A stretch of 64,000 bases of DNA from the NCBI GenBank assembly GCA_017518225.1, contig JAFWVV010000032.1:1-64000 (forward strand), in the 5' to 3' direction. Shown here one piece after another: positions 16,098-24,885 of this stretch. The DNA comes from Oscillospiraceae bacterium (GTDB lineage Bacteria; Bacillota; Clostridia; Oscillospirales; Oscillospiraceae). Position 1 is the first letter of the stretch. Every line of letters starts with the position of its first letter. The position numbers and the translations under genes were made by a program. Under the pieces are notes generated by a model. The model did not search any database. It was not told the DNA's origin and worked only from the letters and a program-made list of their open reading frames with translations.

Positions 16098-17669
16098 TTA
16101 CTCCTGCGGCAGCGCGGAGACGAAATAGATGATGTCGCTGATGGGCTTTTCCCAGCCGAACTGCACAGGGTTGACCAGCTCTCCGTTGAAGACGGTGGTG
16201 GCCGTCTGTCCGCCGTCAAGCGTGTAGGCTTTGACGCATTTGCGGGACATCAGCGCATTGGTGGCGTCCTGCAGAGTAGCCAGATAGTAGTGCTCGTTGG
16301 TGCAGTTGAGGTTGACGGTGAGATAGTGCAGCGGCTCATACATGCCGATGGCGCTGCGGGCATAGGTGTCGTTGATCTCGCCCCAGGAATACCAGCCCGG
16401 CGTCACGTCCTCTCCGTTGTCGATCAGCACGGGGCCAAAGGCCAGAGAGAAAACGATGTTGTTGTCTTTGATATACTGAACCGCTTTGTCGCGCTCTTCG
16501 GGCTTGAAGTCGCCGCGATAGGCAAAGAGCATATCGCCGTCGGCGGTGATGAAGCAGGTGTCGGCGCTGTTGGGATAGAAGTGGAAGATTTCTCCGTCAT
16601 ATACCGAAATGCCGCATCTGCGCTGGTGATGCAGATAGTAGTCGCCGCCGAGGGCGAGCACGGCGTTGCAGGACTTGGCGAAATTTGAGGTGCTCATCAT
16701 GCTTTCCGTGCCGGGTTTGTCGCCGCCGACCTTCCGGCGAAACTGCGAGCCGTCCGCCAGGATGATTTCGGCGAAGGTGCCGACGGGGCGCTCTTCAACC
16801 TCCTGCCACTGGATGACCAGCAGCGTCTCGTCCAGATACAGGCGGATCTCGGAATCCGGCAAAAAGTCCAAGTCGGGATTCCAATGCAGCTTTCTCTCGC
16901 CGATCAGGCTGCGCGCCTCTGCGGTGTCCAAAAACGCGGCGATCTCCGCGGGATCGGTGCTGGCGTGGAAATTCTCCTGCGGCGCGGGGGGGACGACCGT
17001 CGTGTCGGCAGGAATGGCATAATGCAGAGGCTGCGCGACCAGCGTTGCCGCTGCCGCTGCTTTTATGTCGGCGGCATAGGCGTCCAAATCCAACGTGAGC
17101 TTCTGCGGAAGCTGCGGATTTTCATCGACCTGCCAGGTCTCGTCGATGTATTGCAGCGTAAAGGACAGCTCATTTTCCGAAATAAACGCGCTGCTCCCGG
17201 CGCGGCGCTCCAGCGCCTGCAGAAAAGCCTCGTCAATCAGCTCCGAGCGATATTGGCCCTGTTCATCATAGACGTCACGGCGCAGACGTGCCGCGGCGAC
17301 TTTTTCGCCGATGGTCTGCTGAAGCTCCTCGGTCAAACCGTCACAAAAGGCGTCCAGATCCAAGGTCAGTACCGCCACGCTGCGTTGCGCGTGATCCTGC
17401 TGACGCTTGTATTCCGAACGGAATGCCCAGCTCCAGCTTTCATTGAGCGCCTGAGCGAGGATTTGTCCCTCCGGGGTTTCCGCCTGATAAACCGGACGCC
17501 GGGCGTTCAAATACTGATCCAGCTCGTCGCCCGGTGCGGGAATAGGCGTCATCATGGAGACAAAATCCTGATTGCCGGGCAGCCGTTTCGGCAGGATGGA
17601 AACAACGAAGACGCCCAGAATCAAAAGGAAAAGAATAAGCAAAATAACGGAGAACGATTTCTTTTTCAT
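16098..17669 (-). CDS. Exported phosphodiester glycosidase-family protein (NAGPA domain)
   Basis: A 523-residue protein with an N-terminal membrane anchor (FSVILLILFLLILGVFVVSI). The N-terminal half is a helical region without a clear family. The C-terminal half, from about residue 330, fits the phosphodiester glycosidase/NAGPA family: ALGGDYYLHHQ, CFITADGDMLFAYRG, TVNLNCTNEHYYL and the hallmark AYTLDGGQTATTVFNGELVN. Members cleave GlcNAc-1-phosphodiesters or are linked to exopolysaccharide, so a role in modifying envelope or surface glycans is likely. It has its own promoter and ends next to the nested palindrome. Confidence 0.83.
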   Translation of the reverse strand: MKKKSFSVILLILFLLILGVFVVSILPKRLPGNQDFVSMMTPIPAPGDELDQYLNARRPVYQAETPEGQILAQALNESWSWAFRSEYKRQQDHAQRSVAVLTLDLDAFCDGLTEELQQTIGEKVAAARLRRDVYDEQGQYRSELIDEAFLQALERRAGSSAFISENELSFTLQYIDETWQVDENPQLPQKLTLDLDAYAADIKAAAAATLVAQPLHYAIPADTTVVPPAPQENFHASTDPAEIAAFLDTAEARSLIGERKLHWNPDLDFLPDSEIRLYLDETLLVIQWQEVEERPVGTFAEIILADGSQFRRKVGGDKPGTESMMSTSNFAKSCNAVLALGGDYYLHHQRRCGISVYDGEIFHFYPNSADTCFITADGDMLFAYRGDFKPEERDKAVQYIKDNNIVFSLAFGPVLIDNGEDVTPGWYSWGEINDTYARSAIGMYEPLHYLTVNLNCTNEHYYLATLQDATNALMSRKCVKAYTLDGGQTATTVFNGELVNPVQFGWEKPISDIIYFVSALPQE

Positions 17670-17726
17670 TTCGTAAATTTCCTATCGAAAGAGTCCTGCT
17701 TCCCGTACGGGAGGACAGACCCAGTC

Positions 17727-17755
17727 AGTATATCATGAAGTGAGGAAAAAGCCAA
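17727..17755 (-). promoter_or_regulatory. Promoter of the phosphodiester glycosidase gene
   Basis: Minus strand TTGGCT (17750-17755), 17-bp spacer, TATACT (17727-17732). Confidence 0.65.
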
Positions 17756-17786
17756 GTGCCTTTTCCGTCTGTCTGATAAAATAAAG

Positions 17787-17833
17787 AAAAAATAAGAAAA
17801 CGGCCATCGCGTTCGTTTCAAACGCGATGGCCG
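17787..17833 (-). terminator. Terminator of the beta-lactamase-like/LRR lipoprotein operon
   Basis: Perfect 13-bp stem (17801-17813 with 17821-17833), followed on the minus strand by TTTTCTTATTTTTT. Confidence 0.85.
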
Positions 17834-17851
17834 CAGATGGCTTTCGAGAGA

Positions 17852-19294
17852 TCAGGCGTAGCCCGGCTGCCAGGATTTTTCCCAGTCAATTTTGTCGTTG
17901 GGCGAATTGTAATACCAATAGCCAAGCTGCTCGCGCAACAGCGCATAGCGAGGAACCATGCCGTTCTTGTCGCGGCGCCAGCCGCCCTCGGTGGGGTTCT
18001 CGGCATGGCGGCAGATATAGCAGTCCGGCACCAGACGCTGGAATTCGTCAAGCTGTTCGCGCGGAATGCCGCCGCTGTTGACGACCCACAGACGCTTGAG
18101 ATTGGTCAGGCCATAGATGGGTGTGATGTCGTGCGCATAAAGAGTACTGATGTTGAGGTGCTCCAGCTTGGTGCAGTTGGCCAGCGGACTGAGATCGCGC
18201 ACCTGTGTGCCGAAGATTTCCAGATATTCAAGCTCTGTGCAGTTGGCCAAGGGGCTGATGTCCTTGATGTCGGTGAGCGCGCAGATGAGTACCTTGAGAT
18301 GCGGCATATAGGCGGTGAAGTTGATGTTGTTGATCGCTTCGTCGTGGCCGATGTCGATATACTCCATCTCCGTACAGTAATTGAGTCGATCCGCGTTGGC
18401 GTCGTCCACACAGACGGACCAGAGCACGTGGGCATCCGTCAAAACACTGTCGCCGCGCAAATGAATCCGCCAGACGACGCCCTTTTCCGGAAACTCCTCG
18501 CGCAGCTCGGCAAGCGCCTCGTATTTGGGGCCGCAGTTGTCCATCACAAAGCGCGCACAATCCGGCAACAGGGGAAAGGCCATGCGAACGGCGTCCAAAT
18601 CTTCGTTTTTGAGACCGGCTTTCTCATAAATGATCTCGGTCATACGGGAATCCAGCGTCTGATCAAACAGACGGAAGCGGCACTCAAGCCGTACGCGCTC
18701 CGGCAGCGCCTCGCGCAGGGCGGCGAGCTGCTCGAGCGACCAGTAGGGCTCCAGCTCAAGCTCGACGTCCCGGTCGTAGCGGTCTTTTTTCGTCTCTGTG
18801 CGGCGATCATCCGTCAGGTCGATCAACTGCAGCTTGGGCAAGAGCTCCGCGGCTTGCACCAACAGCGCGCTATCCAGCTCCTCCGGGCGGATGTTGCGCA
18901 GAGACAGGTTCTGCGTATCGGAAGAGAGCTCCTGACCGAAGAGGGAGAGTTGATACTGAAAATCGGCCTTGGGAAAGGCTGCTTGCAGCGTGCGCAGCTG
19001 CTCCGGCGTCAGGGAGACGCCGCGCAGAACGATCGACTGTAGAGAGGGGAAGGCTTCGGCGCGATCGCACAGCTCCTGCAGGGTGGCGGCGTCCGGCGCG
19101 TCCAAGACCAGATTGCTGATCTCCGGGGAAAGCCTCTGGCTGCCGATGGCAATCATCGGGCGCGGCGTCGGCGCGGGCGTTTGGGCGACAGGGCTTGGCG
19201 TCGGCGTTTCTGCCGGCTGGCTTATGCTGTCGCAGGCGGTGAGCGCCGCCATCAAAAACAGACAGGCGCAAATGAACAAAAATGCTCGCTTCAT
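17852..19294 (-). CDS. Leucine-rich-repeat lipoprotein
   Basis: A 480-residue exported lipoprotein: signal MKRAFLFICACLFLMAALTA with lipobox LTAC (Cys21), then a Pro/Thr linker (ETPTPSPVAQTPAPTPRP). The rest contains irregular leucine-rich repeats, clearest in the C-terminal third (DIKDISPLANCTELEYLEIF, DLSPLANCTKLEHLNIS, HDITPIYGLTNLKRLWV). It probably binds proteins or glycans at the cell surface. The start at 19294 overlaps the stop of the upstream gene by 4 bp (ATGA), with GGAGGA before it, so translation is coupled. It resembles LRR lipoproteins of gut Clostridia; no enzymatic motif was seen. Confidence 0.85.
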   Translation of the reverse strand: MKRAFLFICACLFLMAALTACDSISQPAETPTPSPVAQTPAPTPRPMIAIGSQRLSPEISNLVLDAPDAATLQELCDRAEAFPSLQSIVLRGVSLTPEQLRTLQAAFPKADFQYQLSLFGQELSSDTQNLSLRNIRPEELDSALLVQAAELLPKLQLIDLTDDRRTETKKDRYDRDVELELEPYWSLEQLAALREALPERVRLECRFRLFDQTLDSRMTEIIYEKAGLKNEDLDAVRMAFPLLPDCARFVMDNCGPKYEALAELREEFPEKGVVWRIHLRGDSVLTDAHVLWSVCVDDANADRLNYCTEMEYIDIGHDEAINNINFTAYMPHLKVLICALTDIKDISPLANCTELEYLEIFGTQVRDLSPLANCTKLEHLNISTLYAHDITPIYGLTNLKRLWVVNSGGIPREQLDEFQRLVPDCYICRHAENPTEGGWRRDKNGMVPRYALLREQLGYWYYNSPNDKIDWEKSWQPGYA

Positions 19295-20403
19295 AGGGAA
19301 TCCTCCGAATGAGATGAAGGTGTGAAGACGACTTCCTGCGCGGCCTTGGATCTGTGTTGCCGCAGATAAATCCATACCAGCAGCGCGCAGCCGACAAGCA
19401 GACCGAGCCCTGCAGATAGAAGAATGGGCGAGAGGCGATTGTCGGAAACGGCGGTTTCCGGCGTGGGCTCCGGCGTGGGAGCATTGGTGGGAACGGGGGT
19501 GGATGCTGGCGTCGGCTCGGGCGTCGGCTCCGGCGTGGGCTCGGGCGTCGGCGTTGGGGTGATGGAAATCAGATAATCCCGGTGGCGGGCGTTGACCGTC
19601 TCGACATATTCGATCAGCCGTCGGCTGAGCTCGCCGATGAGCGCGTCGCCGGCGGAGGCGCCGAGACCGTAGGTCATGATCACGACCAGCACTGGAGGCT
19701 CCGTATAGACGATGCCGGCGATATGGTTATAATACTCAGCGCTGCCGTATTTTTGGGCGATGGGATAGACGCCCTCCAGATAGCGGCGCATATATTGCTC
19801 CGGCTGGGCCTCCTGCATGTACTCCACGATGCGCGGATAGTGCTCCTCGTTTTCATACAGCTCCTGCAGGATGCCAAGATAGAAGCGGGGCGAGTATTTT
19901 CCGCTGTAGAGATGGCGGATTTCCAGCTCGTCCAGCTCCTGCCCGGACAGCTCCATTGCACCGTCTGATAACTGATGCTCGGTAAAAAACTGGGACAGTC
20001 CCAGGGCAAAGTAGTTGCTGGAATAGGCGAGGATGTCGTGCCTGGCTCTTTCGAAATCCTCGTACATGTTCTCAAAGCGCTCACCCTCGCCGGCCTCCTG
20101 CAGCCGGGCAATCTGCATCAGCATGGGGAGCTTGTAGAGACTGGCGGTATAGTACCAGGCGTCGGCGTTGTAGTAAAGCTCTTCACCCGTCTCGGTAAAT
20201 CGCAGCGCGACGCCAAGGTCGATGTTGCCGAAGTCATCTTTGAACTGCTGCACCAGAGCTTCCAATTCCTCGTTGCTGGCAAAGGCGGGGGGAGCTGTCG
20301 CCTCTGTTGCCGAGGCGAAGACGCCGGGCAGCAGCGTGCAAAAAAGGAAGGAGAGAAGCAGCAGGCAGATCGCTCGCCGCAGAAAGATCGGTTTGTTTTT
20401 CAA
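19291..20403 (-). CDS. Class A beta-lactamase-like serine hydrolase, membrane anchored
   Basis: A 370-residue exported protein. Signal-like start (FLRRAICLLLLSFLFCTLLP), then a beta-lactamase2 domain with the SxxK active site (TASLYKLP), a SxN element (AYSSNYFALG) and KYG in the place of KTG (QKYGSAEYYNHIAGIVY). A long Pro/Thr linker (TPEPTPEPTPEPTP repeats) leads to one C-terminal transmembrane segment and a basic tail. Such proteins are usually surface peptidases or penicillin-interacting proteins rather than resistance enzymes. A TTG start at 20403 is chosen because the upstream in-frame codons overlap the -10 box; GAGGT precedes it. Confidence 0.8.
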   Translation of the reverse strand: MKNKPIFLRRAICLLLLSFLFCTLLPGVFASATEATAPPAFASNEELEALVQQFKDDFGNIDLGVALRFTETGEELYYNADAWYYTASLYKLPMLMQIARLQEAGEGERFENMYEDFERARHDILAYSSNYFALGLSQFFTEHQLSDGAMELSGQELDELEIRHLYSGKYSPRFYLGILQELYENEEHYPRIVEYMQEAQPEQYMRRYLEGVYPIAQKYGSAEYYNHIAGIVYTEPPVLVVIMTYGLGASAGDALIGELSRRLIEYVETVNARHRDYLISITPTPTPEPTPEPTPEPTPASTPVPTNAPTPEPTPETAVSDNRLSPILLSAGLGLLVGCALLVWIYLRQHRSKAAQEVVFTPSSHSEDSL

Positions 20404-20431
20404 TGGTCTTACCTCATCCCAACGATTGTTT

Positions 20432-20460
20432 TTTCCATTATAGTATGATTTTGACAAGAA
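20432..20460 (-). promoter_or_regulatory. Promoter of the beta-lactamase-like/LRR operon
   Basis: Minus strand TTGATT, 17-bp spacer, TATAAT (the TATAAT is at about 20437-20442, TTGATT at about 20460-20465). Its position excludes start codons upstream of 20403. Confidence 0.65.
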
Positions 20461-20510
20461 ATCAATTGTGATTTCTCTTCTGAACGCTTACTGCCGGCGC
20501 GCATAAACAA

Positions 20511-20552
20511 AGACCTGCATCGCGTTGCTTGCACAAAACGTAATGCAGGTCT
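20511..20552 (-). terminator. Probable terminator of the MATE operon
   Basis: 10-bp stem AGACCTGCAT/ATGCAGGTCT (20511-20520, 20543-20552) followed on the minus strand by TTGTTTATG; loop is 22 nt and the U-tract is interrupted, so moderate. Confidence 0.5.
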
Positions 20553-20560
20553 GTTCTTGA

Positions 20561-21925
20561 TCAGTGTTCGACGATCATCCGTCCTCGCTGCATCCAGCGC
20601 CCTTTGCGGAAATAGAGGAGCATCACAAGGCTTGTGAGCGTCCAGGATGCGGTATAACAGAGACAGAGGACGGGAAGGGTATGGAAATACAGGAAAAGCG
20701 TGCCAATCCAGATGATGCGGAACAGGCAGATGCCAAGGCCGATGATTACCACCGGGCGCACCGCGTCGCCCGCGCCGCGCAGTACGGCGGAGAGCACCTC
20801 GATCAGCGTCCACGTGAAATAGTAGGGAACAAAGTAGGTCATCATCTCGTAGGTCGTGTCGATAACGGCCTGATCGTGGGTCAGAATATGCAGCAGCGGT
20901 TTTGCCAGCAGCATGATCAGCGCTCTCAAAACGACAGTGATGATCCCGGAGAGAATCAGACCCTGCTTGACGCAGAGCTTGACGCGATCCTTGCGTCCGG
21001 CGCCGAGGTTTTGCCCGACGAAGCTTGTGATCGCGGCGCCAAGGGCGTTGCTGACCGCCCAGAAAATGCCGTCGGTTTTCGAGGTCATCGCCCAGGAGGC
21101 GACGACGACGGTGCCGAGCGAGTTGACGCCGACTTGAATGATCATGTTCGACACGGCGTACATAGACGATTGCAGCCCGGCCGGGATACCGAGACGCAGC
21201 ATGTTTGCCAGATACACGCCGCGCAGGCGAATCTCCTGAAAATGCAGGCGATAGGCTTCCCCGGTGTGCCAGAGCTTATAGGTCAGCAGCGCCGTGTTCA
21301 AAATCTGCGAGGCGACGGTCGCGGCGGCGACGCCTGCGATTCCCCAATGAAAAAGCACAACAAAAACGGCGTCCAGCACGATGTTGGCGAAACAGGCGGC
21401 AACCATATAGAAAAAGGGACTGACCGAATCGCCGACGGCGCGGAGCATGTTGGATTCCATGTTCAGCACCAGCACGAAGGGGACGCCGATAAAGCAGATG
21501 CGCAGATACAGCGTCGAGCCGTCCATGGTGTCTGCGGGCGTCTGCAGCAGGCGCAGCATGGCAGGGGAGGCAATCAGGCCGAAAACCATCAGCAGCAGGC
21601 CGAGCAGAGAGAAAACGGCGATGGCATTGCCCGTGGCAAGCTGCACGTCGCGCGTCCGTCCGGCGCCGTAGACCTGCGCGATGACGACGGAGGCGCCGGA
21701 GGTGATGGCGACGAAAAAGCCGATCAGAAGATTGATGATCTGCGCGGCGCTGCCGCCGACGGAGGCCAGCGCCGCGGTGCCGACAAAGCGGCCGACGATC
21801 AGTCCGTCGACGGTGTTGTAAAGCTGCTGGATGCAGGTGCCGGCGGCGATGGGCAAGAAAAAGAGCAGCAGCTTTTTCCAAACGACGCCCTGAGTCAAGT
21901 CTTTGCGGTTGAGCGATTTTTCCAT
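20561..21925 (-). CDS. MATE family efflux transporter
   Basis: A 454-residue protein with twelve hydrophobic segments and the N-terminal pattern of the DinF/NorM-type clostridial MATE pumps (LLLFFLPIAAGTCIQQLYNT, VDGLIVGRFVG). MATE pumps export cationic drugs or metabolites using Na+ or H+; the substrate is unknown. The start at 21925 lies 4 bp after the stop of the kinase-like gene, with GAGGG inside that gene, so the two are cotranscribed and probably translationally coupled. Confidence 0.9.
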   Translation of the reverse strand: MEKSLNRKDLTQGVVWKKLLLFFLPIAAGTCIQQLYNTVDGLIVGRFVGTAALASVGGSAAQIINLLIGFFVAITSGASVVIAQVYGAGRTRDVQLATGNAIAVFSLLGLLLMVFGLIASPAMLRLLQTPADTMDGSTLYLRICFIGVPFVLVLNMESNMLRAVGDSVSPFFYMVAACFANIVLDAVFVVLFHWGIAGVAAATVASQILNTALLTYKLWHTGEAYRLHFQEIRLRGVYLANMLRLGIPAGLQSSMYAVSNMIIQVGVNSLGTVVVASWAMTSKTDGIFWAVSNALGAAITSFVGQNLGAGRKDRVKLCVKQGLILSGIITVVLRALIMLLAKPLLHILTHDQAVIDTTYEMMTYFVPYYFTWTLIEVLSAVLRGAGDAVRPVVIIGLGICLFRIIWIGTLFLYFHTLPVLCLCYTASWTLTSLVMLLYFRKGRWMQRGRMIVEH

Positions 21926-21929
21926 CGGT

Positions 21930-22553
21930 TTAGCCCTCAAAATAGCGCAGCGAAAAATCCGACAGTGCTTCGCACAGCGCCGGGATCGCCCAGTTGGTAG
22001 TGTTGACGGTGAGGTCAAAGGCGCTGCCGTCGCCGCGGCGCTTGCCGGTCAGCACCTCGCGTGTGCGGTTGCGGTTGCGGTCAATGCGGCGGATGTTTCG
22101 CAAGATCTCCTGCTCACTCAAACGCAGGTCGCGCTCGCGTTCGTTTTCGTACTTCATGCAGCGCGCCAGACGGGCGTTTATATCGGCGCAGACGAAAATG
22201 CGAAAGGGCTTTTCCTCCTGCAATATCACGTCGGCGTCGCGGCCAACGATCACACAGTCATTGCCGACGCGTGCAATCTCGTGCAAAATCTCCCGCTCGC
22301 GCACCAGAAGCTCCGTGCGTATTCCGGGATTGAACATCAAATGGGAAAAGCTGTTTTTATAGGTCAGCTGCATGTTCTGCCAGCCGTGGCTGCTCAGAAG
22401 CTTTTTGACGTATTCCGCGTCGAGCTTGTGGTCGTCGGCCAGCGTCTCGATGATCTGTTTGTCGTAGTAGTCCCAGCCGAGTTTTCCGGCCAGACGCTTG
22501 CCAAGCTCGCGCCCGCCGCTGCCAAACTGCCGACTGATGGTAATGATACGCAT
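21930..22553 (-). CDS. Cytidylate kinase-like family protein (second paralogue)
   Basis: A 207-residue P-loop protein starting MRIITISRQFGSGGRELGKR, the AAA_26 signature (ISRQFGSGGRE), followed by WDYYDKQIIETLA and CVIVGRDADVIL. Same family as the gene at 3279-3878 but divergent in sequence. The family's substrate is not established. It is the first gene of a two-gene operon with a MATE pump, an association that recurs in Clostridia and hints that the two serve one task, though this is inference. Confidence 0.88.
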   Translation of the reverse strand: MRIITISRQFGSGGRELGKRLAGKLGWDYYDKQIIETLADDHKLDAEYVKKLLSSHGWQNMQLTYKNSFSHLMFNPGIRTELLVREREILHEIARVGNDCVIVGRDADVILQEEKPFRIFVCADINARLARCMKYENERERDLRLSEQEILRNIRRIDRNRNRTREVLTGKRRGDGSAFDLTVNTTNWAIPALCEALSDFSLRYFEG

Positions 22554-22595
22554 ATAAACACCTTGCTTCTATAAAAAATACGTAAAGACCACTTG

Positions 22596-22624
22596 TATAT
22601 ACCACCGGCGCTGCGCTTTGTCAA
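22596..22624 (-). promoter_or_regulatory. Promoter of the kinase-like/MATE operon
   Basis: Minus strand TTGACA (22619-22624), 17-bp spacer, TATATA (22596-22601). Confidence 0.8.
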
Positions 22625-22638
22625 TCACAAAAATGCCA

Positions 22639-22667
22639 TTGACAGGGTCTTTGATCCGTCATAAACT
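22639..22667 (+). promoter_or_regulatory. Promoter of proC
   Basis: TTGACA (22639-22644), 17-bp spacer, TAAACT (22662-22667). The two divergent -35 boxes are only 14 bp apart, so the polymerases would compete. Confidence 0.8.
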
Positions 22668-22705
22668 ACAATCAAAGCAAATGGATACGGAAAGGGAGAG
22701 AAAAG

Positions 22706-23494
22706 ATGAAAACCATCGGCTTTATCGGAACGGGAAACATGGGCGGGGCTCTGGCGCGCGCCGCAGCGAAAAGTGAGCTCGCCGGCCGGCTGCTGCTGGC
22801 CAATCGCAGCATCGAAAAAGCGCAGCGGCTGGCACAGGAGCTGGGCGGAGAGGCGGTAGACAACCGTCGCGCTGCGGCGGAGGCGGAGATCCTCTTCCTT
22901 GGCGTCAAGCCCCAGTATCTGACGGAAATGCTCGAAGGAATCCGTGACGTGCTGGAGGCGAGGAAAGATCGCTTCGTGATCGTGTCGATGATCGCAGGGC
23001 GGGATCTTGCAACGCTGGACAAACTGCTCGGCGGAAGACCTGTCGTGCGTGTTATGCCGAATATCCCGGTCGCCGTCGGCGGCGGCGTCACGCTGATGAG
23101 CGCGTCCGCGTCCGTGACGGCGGAGGAGCGGGAGGAGGTCAAGGCGCTGCTTGCGTCTTCCGGAGCGATACTGGAACTGGACGAGCGCCAGATGGAGGCG
23201 GGAGGCGGACTGACCGGCTGCGGCCCGGCCTTTGCTGCGCTTTTCCTTGAAGGTCTGGCAGACGGCGCGGTGGCCTGCGGACTGCCGCGCGCGCAGGCGC
23301 TGCGCCTGGGCGCTGAAATGCTCAAGGGAACGGCGCAGCTGCTGCTGGAGACCGGGGAACATCCCGCCTCGCTCAAGGATCGGGTCTGCTCTCCGGCGGG
23401 CAGCACCATTCAGGGGGTGCGCGCGCTGGAGGAACGCAGCTTTCGCGCTGCGGCGATGAACGCCGTGATCGCGGCCTTCGAAAAGCTTTTCTGA
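22706..23494 (+). CDS. proC: Pyrroline-5-carboxylate reductase
   Basis: A 262-residue enzyme catalysing the last step of proline synthesis, NAD(P)H-dependent reduction of pyrroline-5-carboxylate. The N-terminal Rossmann motif is GFIGTGNMGGALA; then FLGVKPQYL, VRVMPNIPVAVGGGV and the C-terminal signature around GCGPAFAALFLEGLADGAV, TAQLLLETGEHPASLKDRV and SPAGSTIQGV are all characteristic. Length is normal. Monocistronic, with a perfect -35 promoter and a shared terminator. Confidence 0.97.
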   Translation: MKTIGFIGTGNMGGALARAAAKSELAGRLLLANRSIEKAQRLAQELGGEAVDNRRAAAEAEILFLGVKPQYLTEMLEGIRDVLEARKDRFVIVSMIAGRDLATLDKLLGGRPVVRVMPNIPVAVGGGVTLMSASASVTAEEREEVKALLASSGAILELDERQMEAGGGLTGCGPAFAALFLEGLADGAVACGLPRAQALRLGAEMLKGTAQLLLETGEHPASLKDRVCSPAGSTIQGVRALEERSFRAAAMNAVIAAFEKLF

Positions 23495-23510
23495 GCGCAG
23501 ACCGCCGAAG

Positions 23511-23554
23511 AAACACCCGGCGCGTTTTCAAATGTGAAAACGCGCCGGGTGTTT
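23511..23554. terminator. Bidirectional terminator between proC and the histidine kinase
   Basis: Perfect 20-bp stem (23511-23530 with 23535-23554), 4-nt loop, flanked by TTTCTTTCTT on the plus side and TTTCTTCGG on the minus side. Confidence 0.9.
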
Positions 23555-23559
23555 CTTTC

Positions 23560-24885
23560 TTATATTTTGGATGCCGTGATAAGCGGCAGGATGAATTCGG
23601 CGGCGAAGCGCCCGTTTTCCACTTTGGTAAGGAAACGCCCGCCCATGTGCGCCATGATCTTTTCGCAGGTGCGCAGGCCGATTTTTGTGCTTTCCACGCG
23701 CGATACCGAGGCTGCGGCGGCGTTGGAGACGCTGACACAGAGCTCGGCGCCGCTGCGCTCGGCGAGCAGCAGCACATGCTGTGAGGGATCGGCATATTTC
23801 TTGATATTGGAGACAAGGTTGTCCATCACGCGCTTGAGATACATGGGGTCGGCGCTGACCGGGCATTCTTCGGCCAGATCAAGACGCTGCACCGCAAAGC
23901 CGCTGTCGCGCAGGTCAAACTCCGCCTCGCCCATCAACTGCTCCAGCAGCAGCCGCGCATCCATGGTCTCCATGTGCATGTCCAGATCAGCGCGTCCGAA
24001 TACGAGAAAATACCGAAACAGCTCGTCGGTGAGGCTTTTGAGCTCCATCGCTTTGGCGTAGGCCGACGCGGTAAACTGCTGACGCTGGGCCTCCGGCAGC
24101 TCCTGCTCGCGCAGCAGACCCAAATAGCCGATCAGGCTGGTCATCGGGGTGCGGATGTCGTGAGAGACGGCCGTGATCAGTTCAGAGTTTGCTTCCCAGG
24201 CGCGCTTTTCGTTGCCCATGCGATCAATTACGGAGCGGCGCATGGCGTCCATATCCCTGGCCATTACGGCCAGCTCGTCGCTGCCGTCGGCCACAATCGG
24301 GCGTTCCAGATCACCGGCGCTCACCTCGGATGCCTCGTGTGACAGCGCGAGGATGCGGCGCGTCAGGCGGCTGGTGTAATAGAGCTGGATGCTGATAAAG
24401 GTGATCGAGGAGAGCATAAGCGCGATGATCACCGTCACGGCGAGCTCACGCTTTTGCGAGCTGTCCTCGATCGCGATCTGATAGACGCCATCGGCAAAGC
24501 GCATCGGGTACAGCCGTCCAGCGCCGCTGACGGTGGCAATATGCTTGTTGGAAAGCGACTGGTTGACCGCGTCGTAGGGATTCAGGTCTTCGCTTTGGAT
24601 GATCTGGATGTTGACATAGTCCTGCTGGCGCGACCAGCGTGCGATGGCGGCGGTGTCGTTGCCGGAAATCAGATTGGCGCTGACGTAGCTGCTGAAGCGC
24701 GCATAAATGGCAGCCTTGCGGGCGGAGACCGATTCGGGGCTCATATAATAGTGCTCTACGGAATAGCGCCCGAAGCCATTGACCAGCAAGAACACGAGCG
24801 CGGCAGCGGCGATGGCGAGAACCTGTGACAGGATCATTTTCAGCCGGAGCGAGCGCATCGCCCCGCGCAGCAGCGACTTAATCAA
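23560..24885 (-). CDS. Sensor histidine kinase
   Basis: A 441-residue membrane kinase. Two transmembrane segments (about residues 17-40 and 150-172) flank a short extracellular loop; then a HAMP linker, the H-box SHDIRTPMTSLIGYLGLL with the phosphorylated His, and an ATPase domain with N-box DNLVSNIKKYAD and G-box KIGLRTCEKIMAHMGG; the G boxes are shortened. A TTG at 24885 is taken as start because AAAGGGC precedes it and it overlaps the regulator stop by 8 bp; an ATG at 24858 is an alternative. It forms a two-component pair with the upstream regulator and likely senses envelope stress or a ligand of the divergent transporter. Confidence 0.88.
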   Translation of the reverse strand: MIKSLLRGAMRSLRLKMILSQVLAIAAAALVFLLVNGFGRYSVEHYYMSPESVSARKAAIYARFSSYVSANLISGNDTAAIARWSRQQDYVNIQIIQSEDLNPYDAVNQSLSNKHIATVSGAGRLYPMRFADGVYQIAIEDSSQKRELAVTVIIALMLSSITFISIQLYYTSRLTRRILALSHEASEVSAGDLERPIVADGSDELAVMARDMDAMRRSVIDRMGNEKRAWEANSELITAVSHDIRTPMTSLIGYLGLLREQELPEAQRQQFTASAYAKAMELKSLTDELFRYFLVFGRADLDMHMETMDARLLLEQLMGEAEFDLRDSGFAVQRLDLAEECPVSADPMYLKRVMDNLVSNIKKYADPSQHVLLLAERSGAELCVSVSNAAAASVSRVESTKIGLRTCEKIMAHMGGRFLTKVENGRFAAEFILPLITASKI

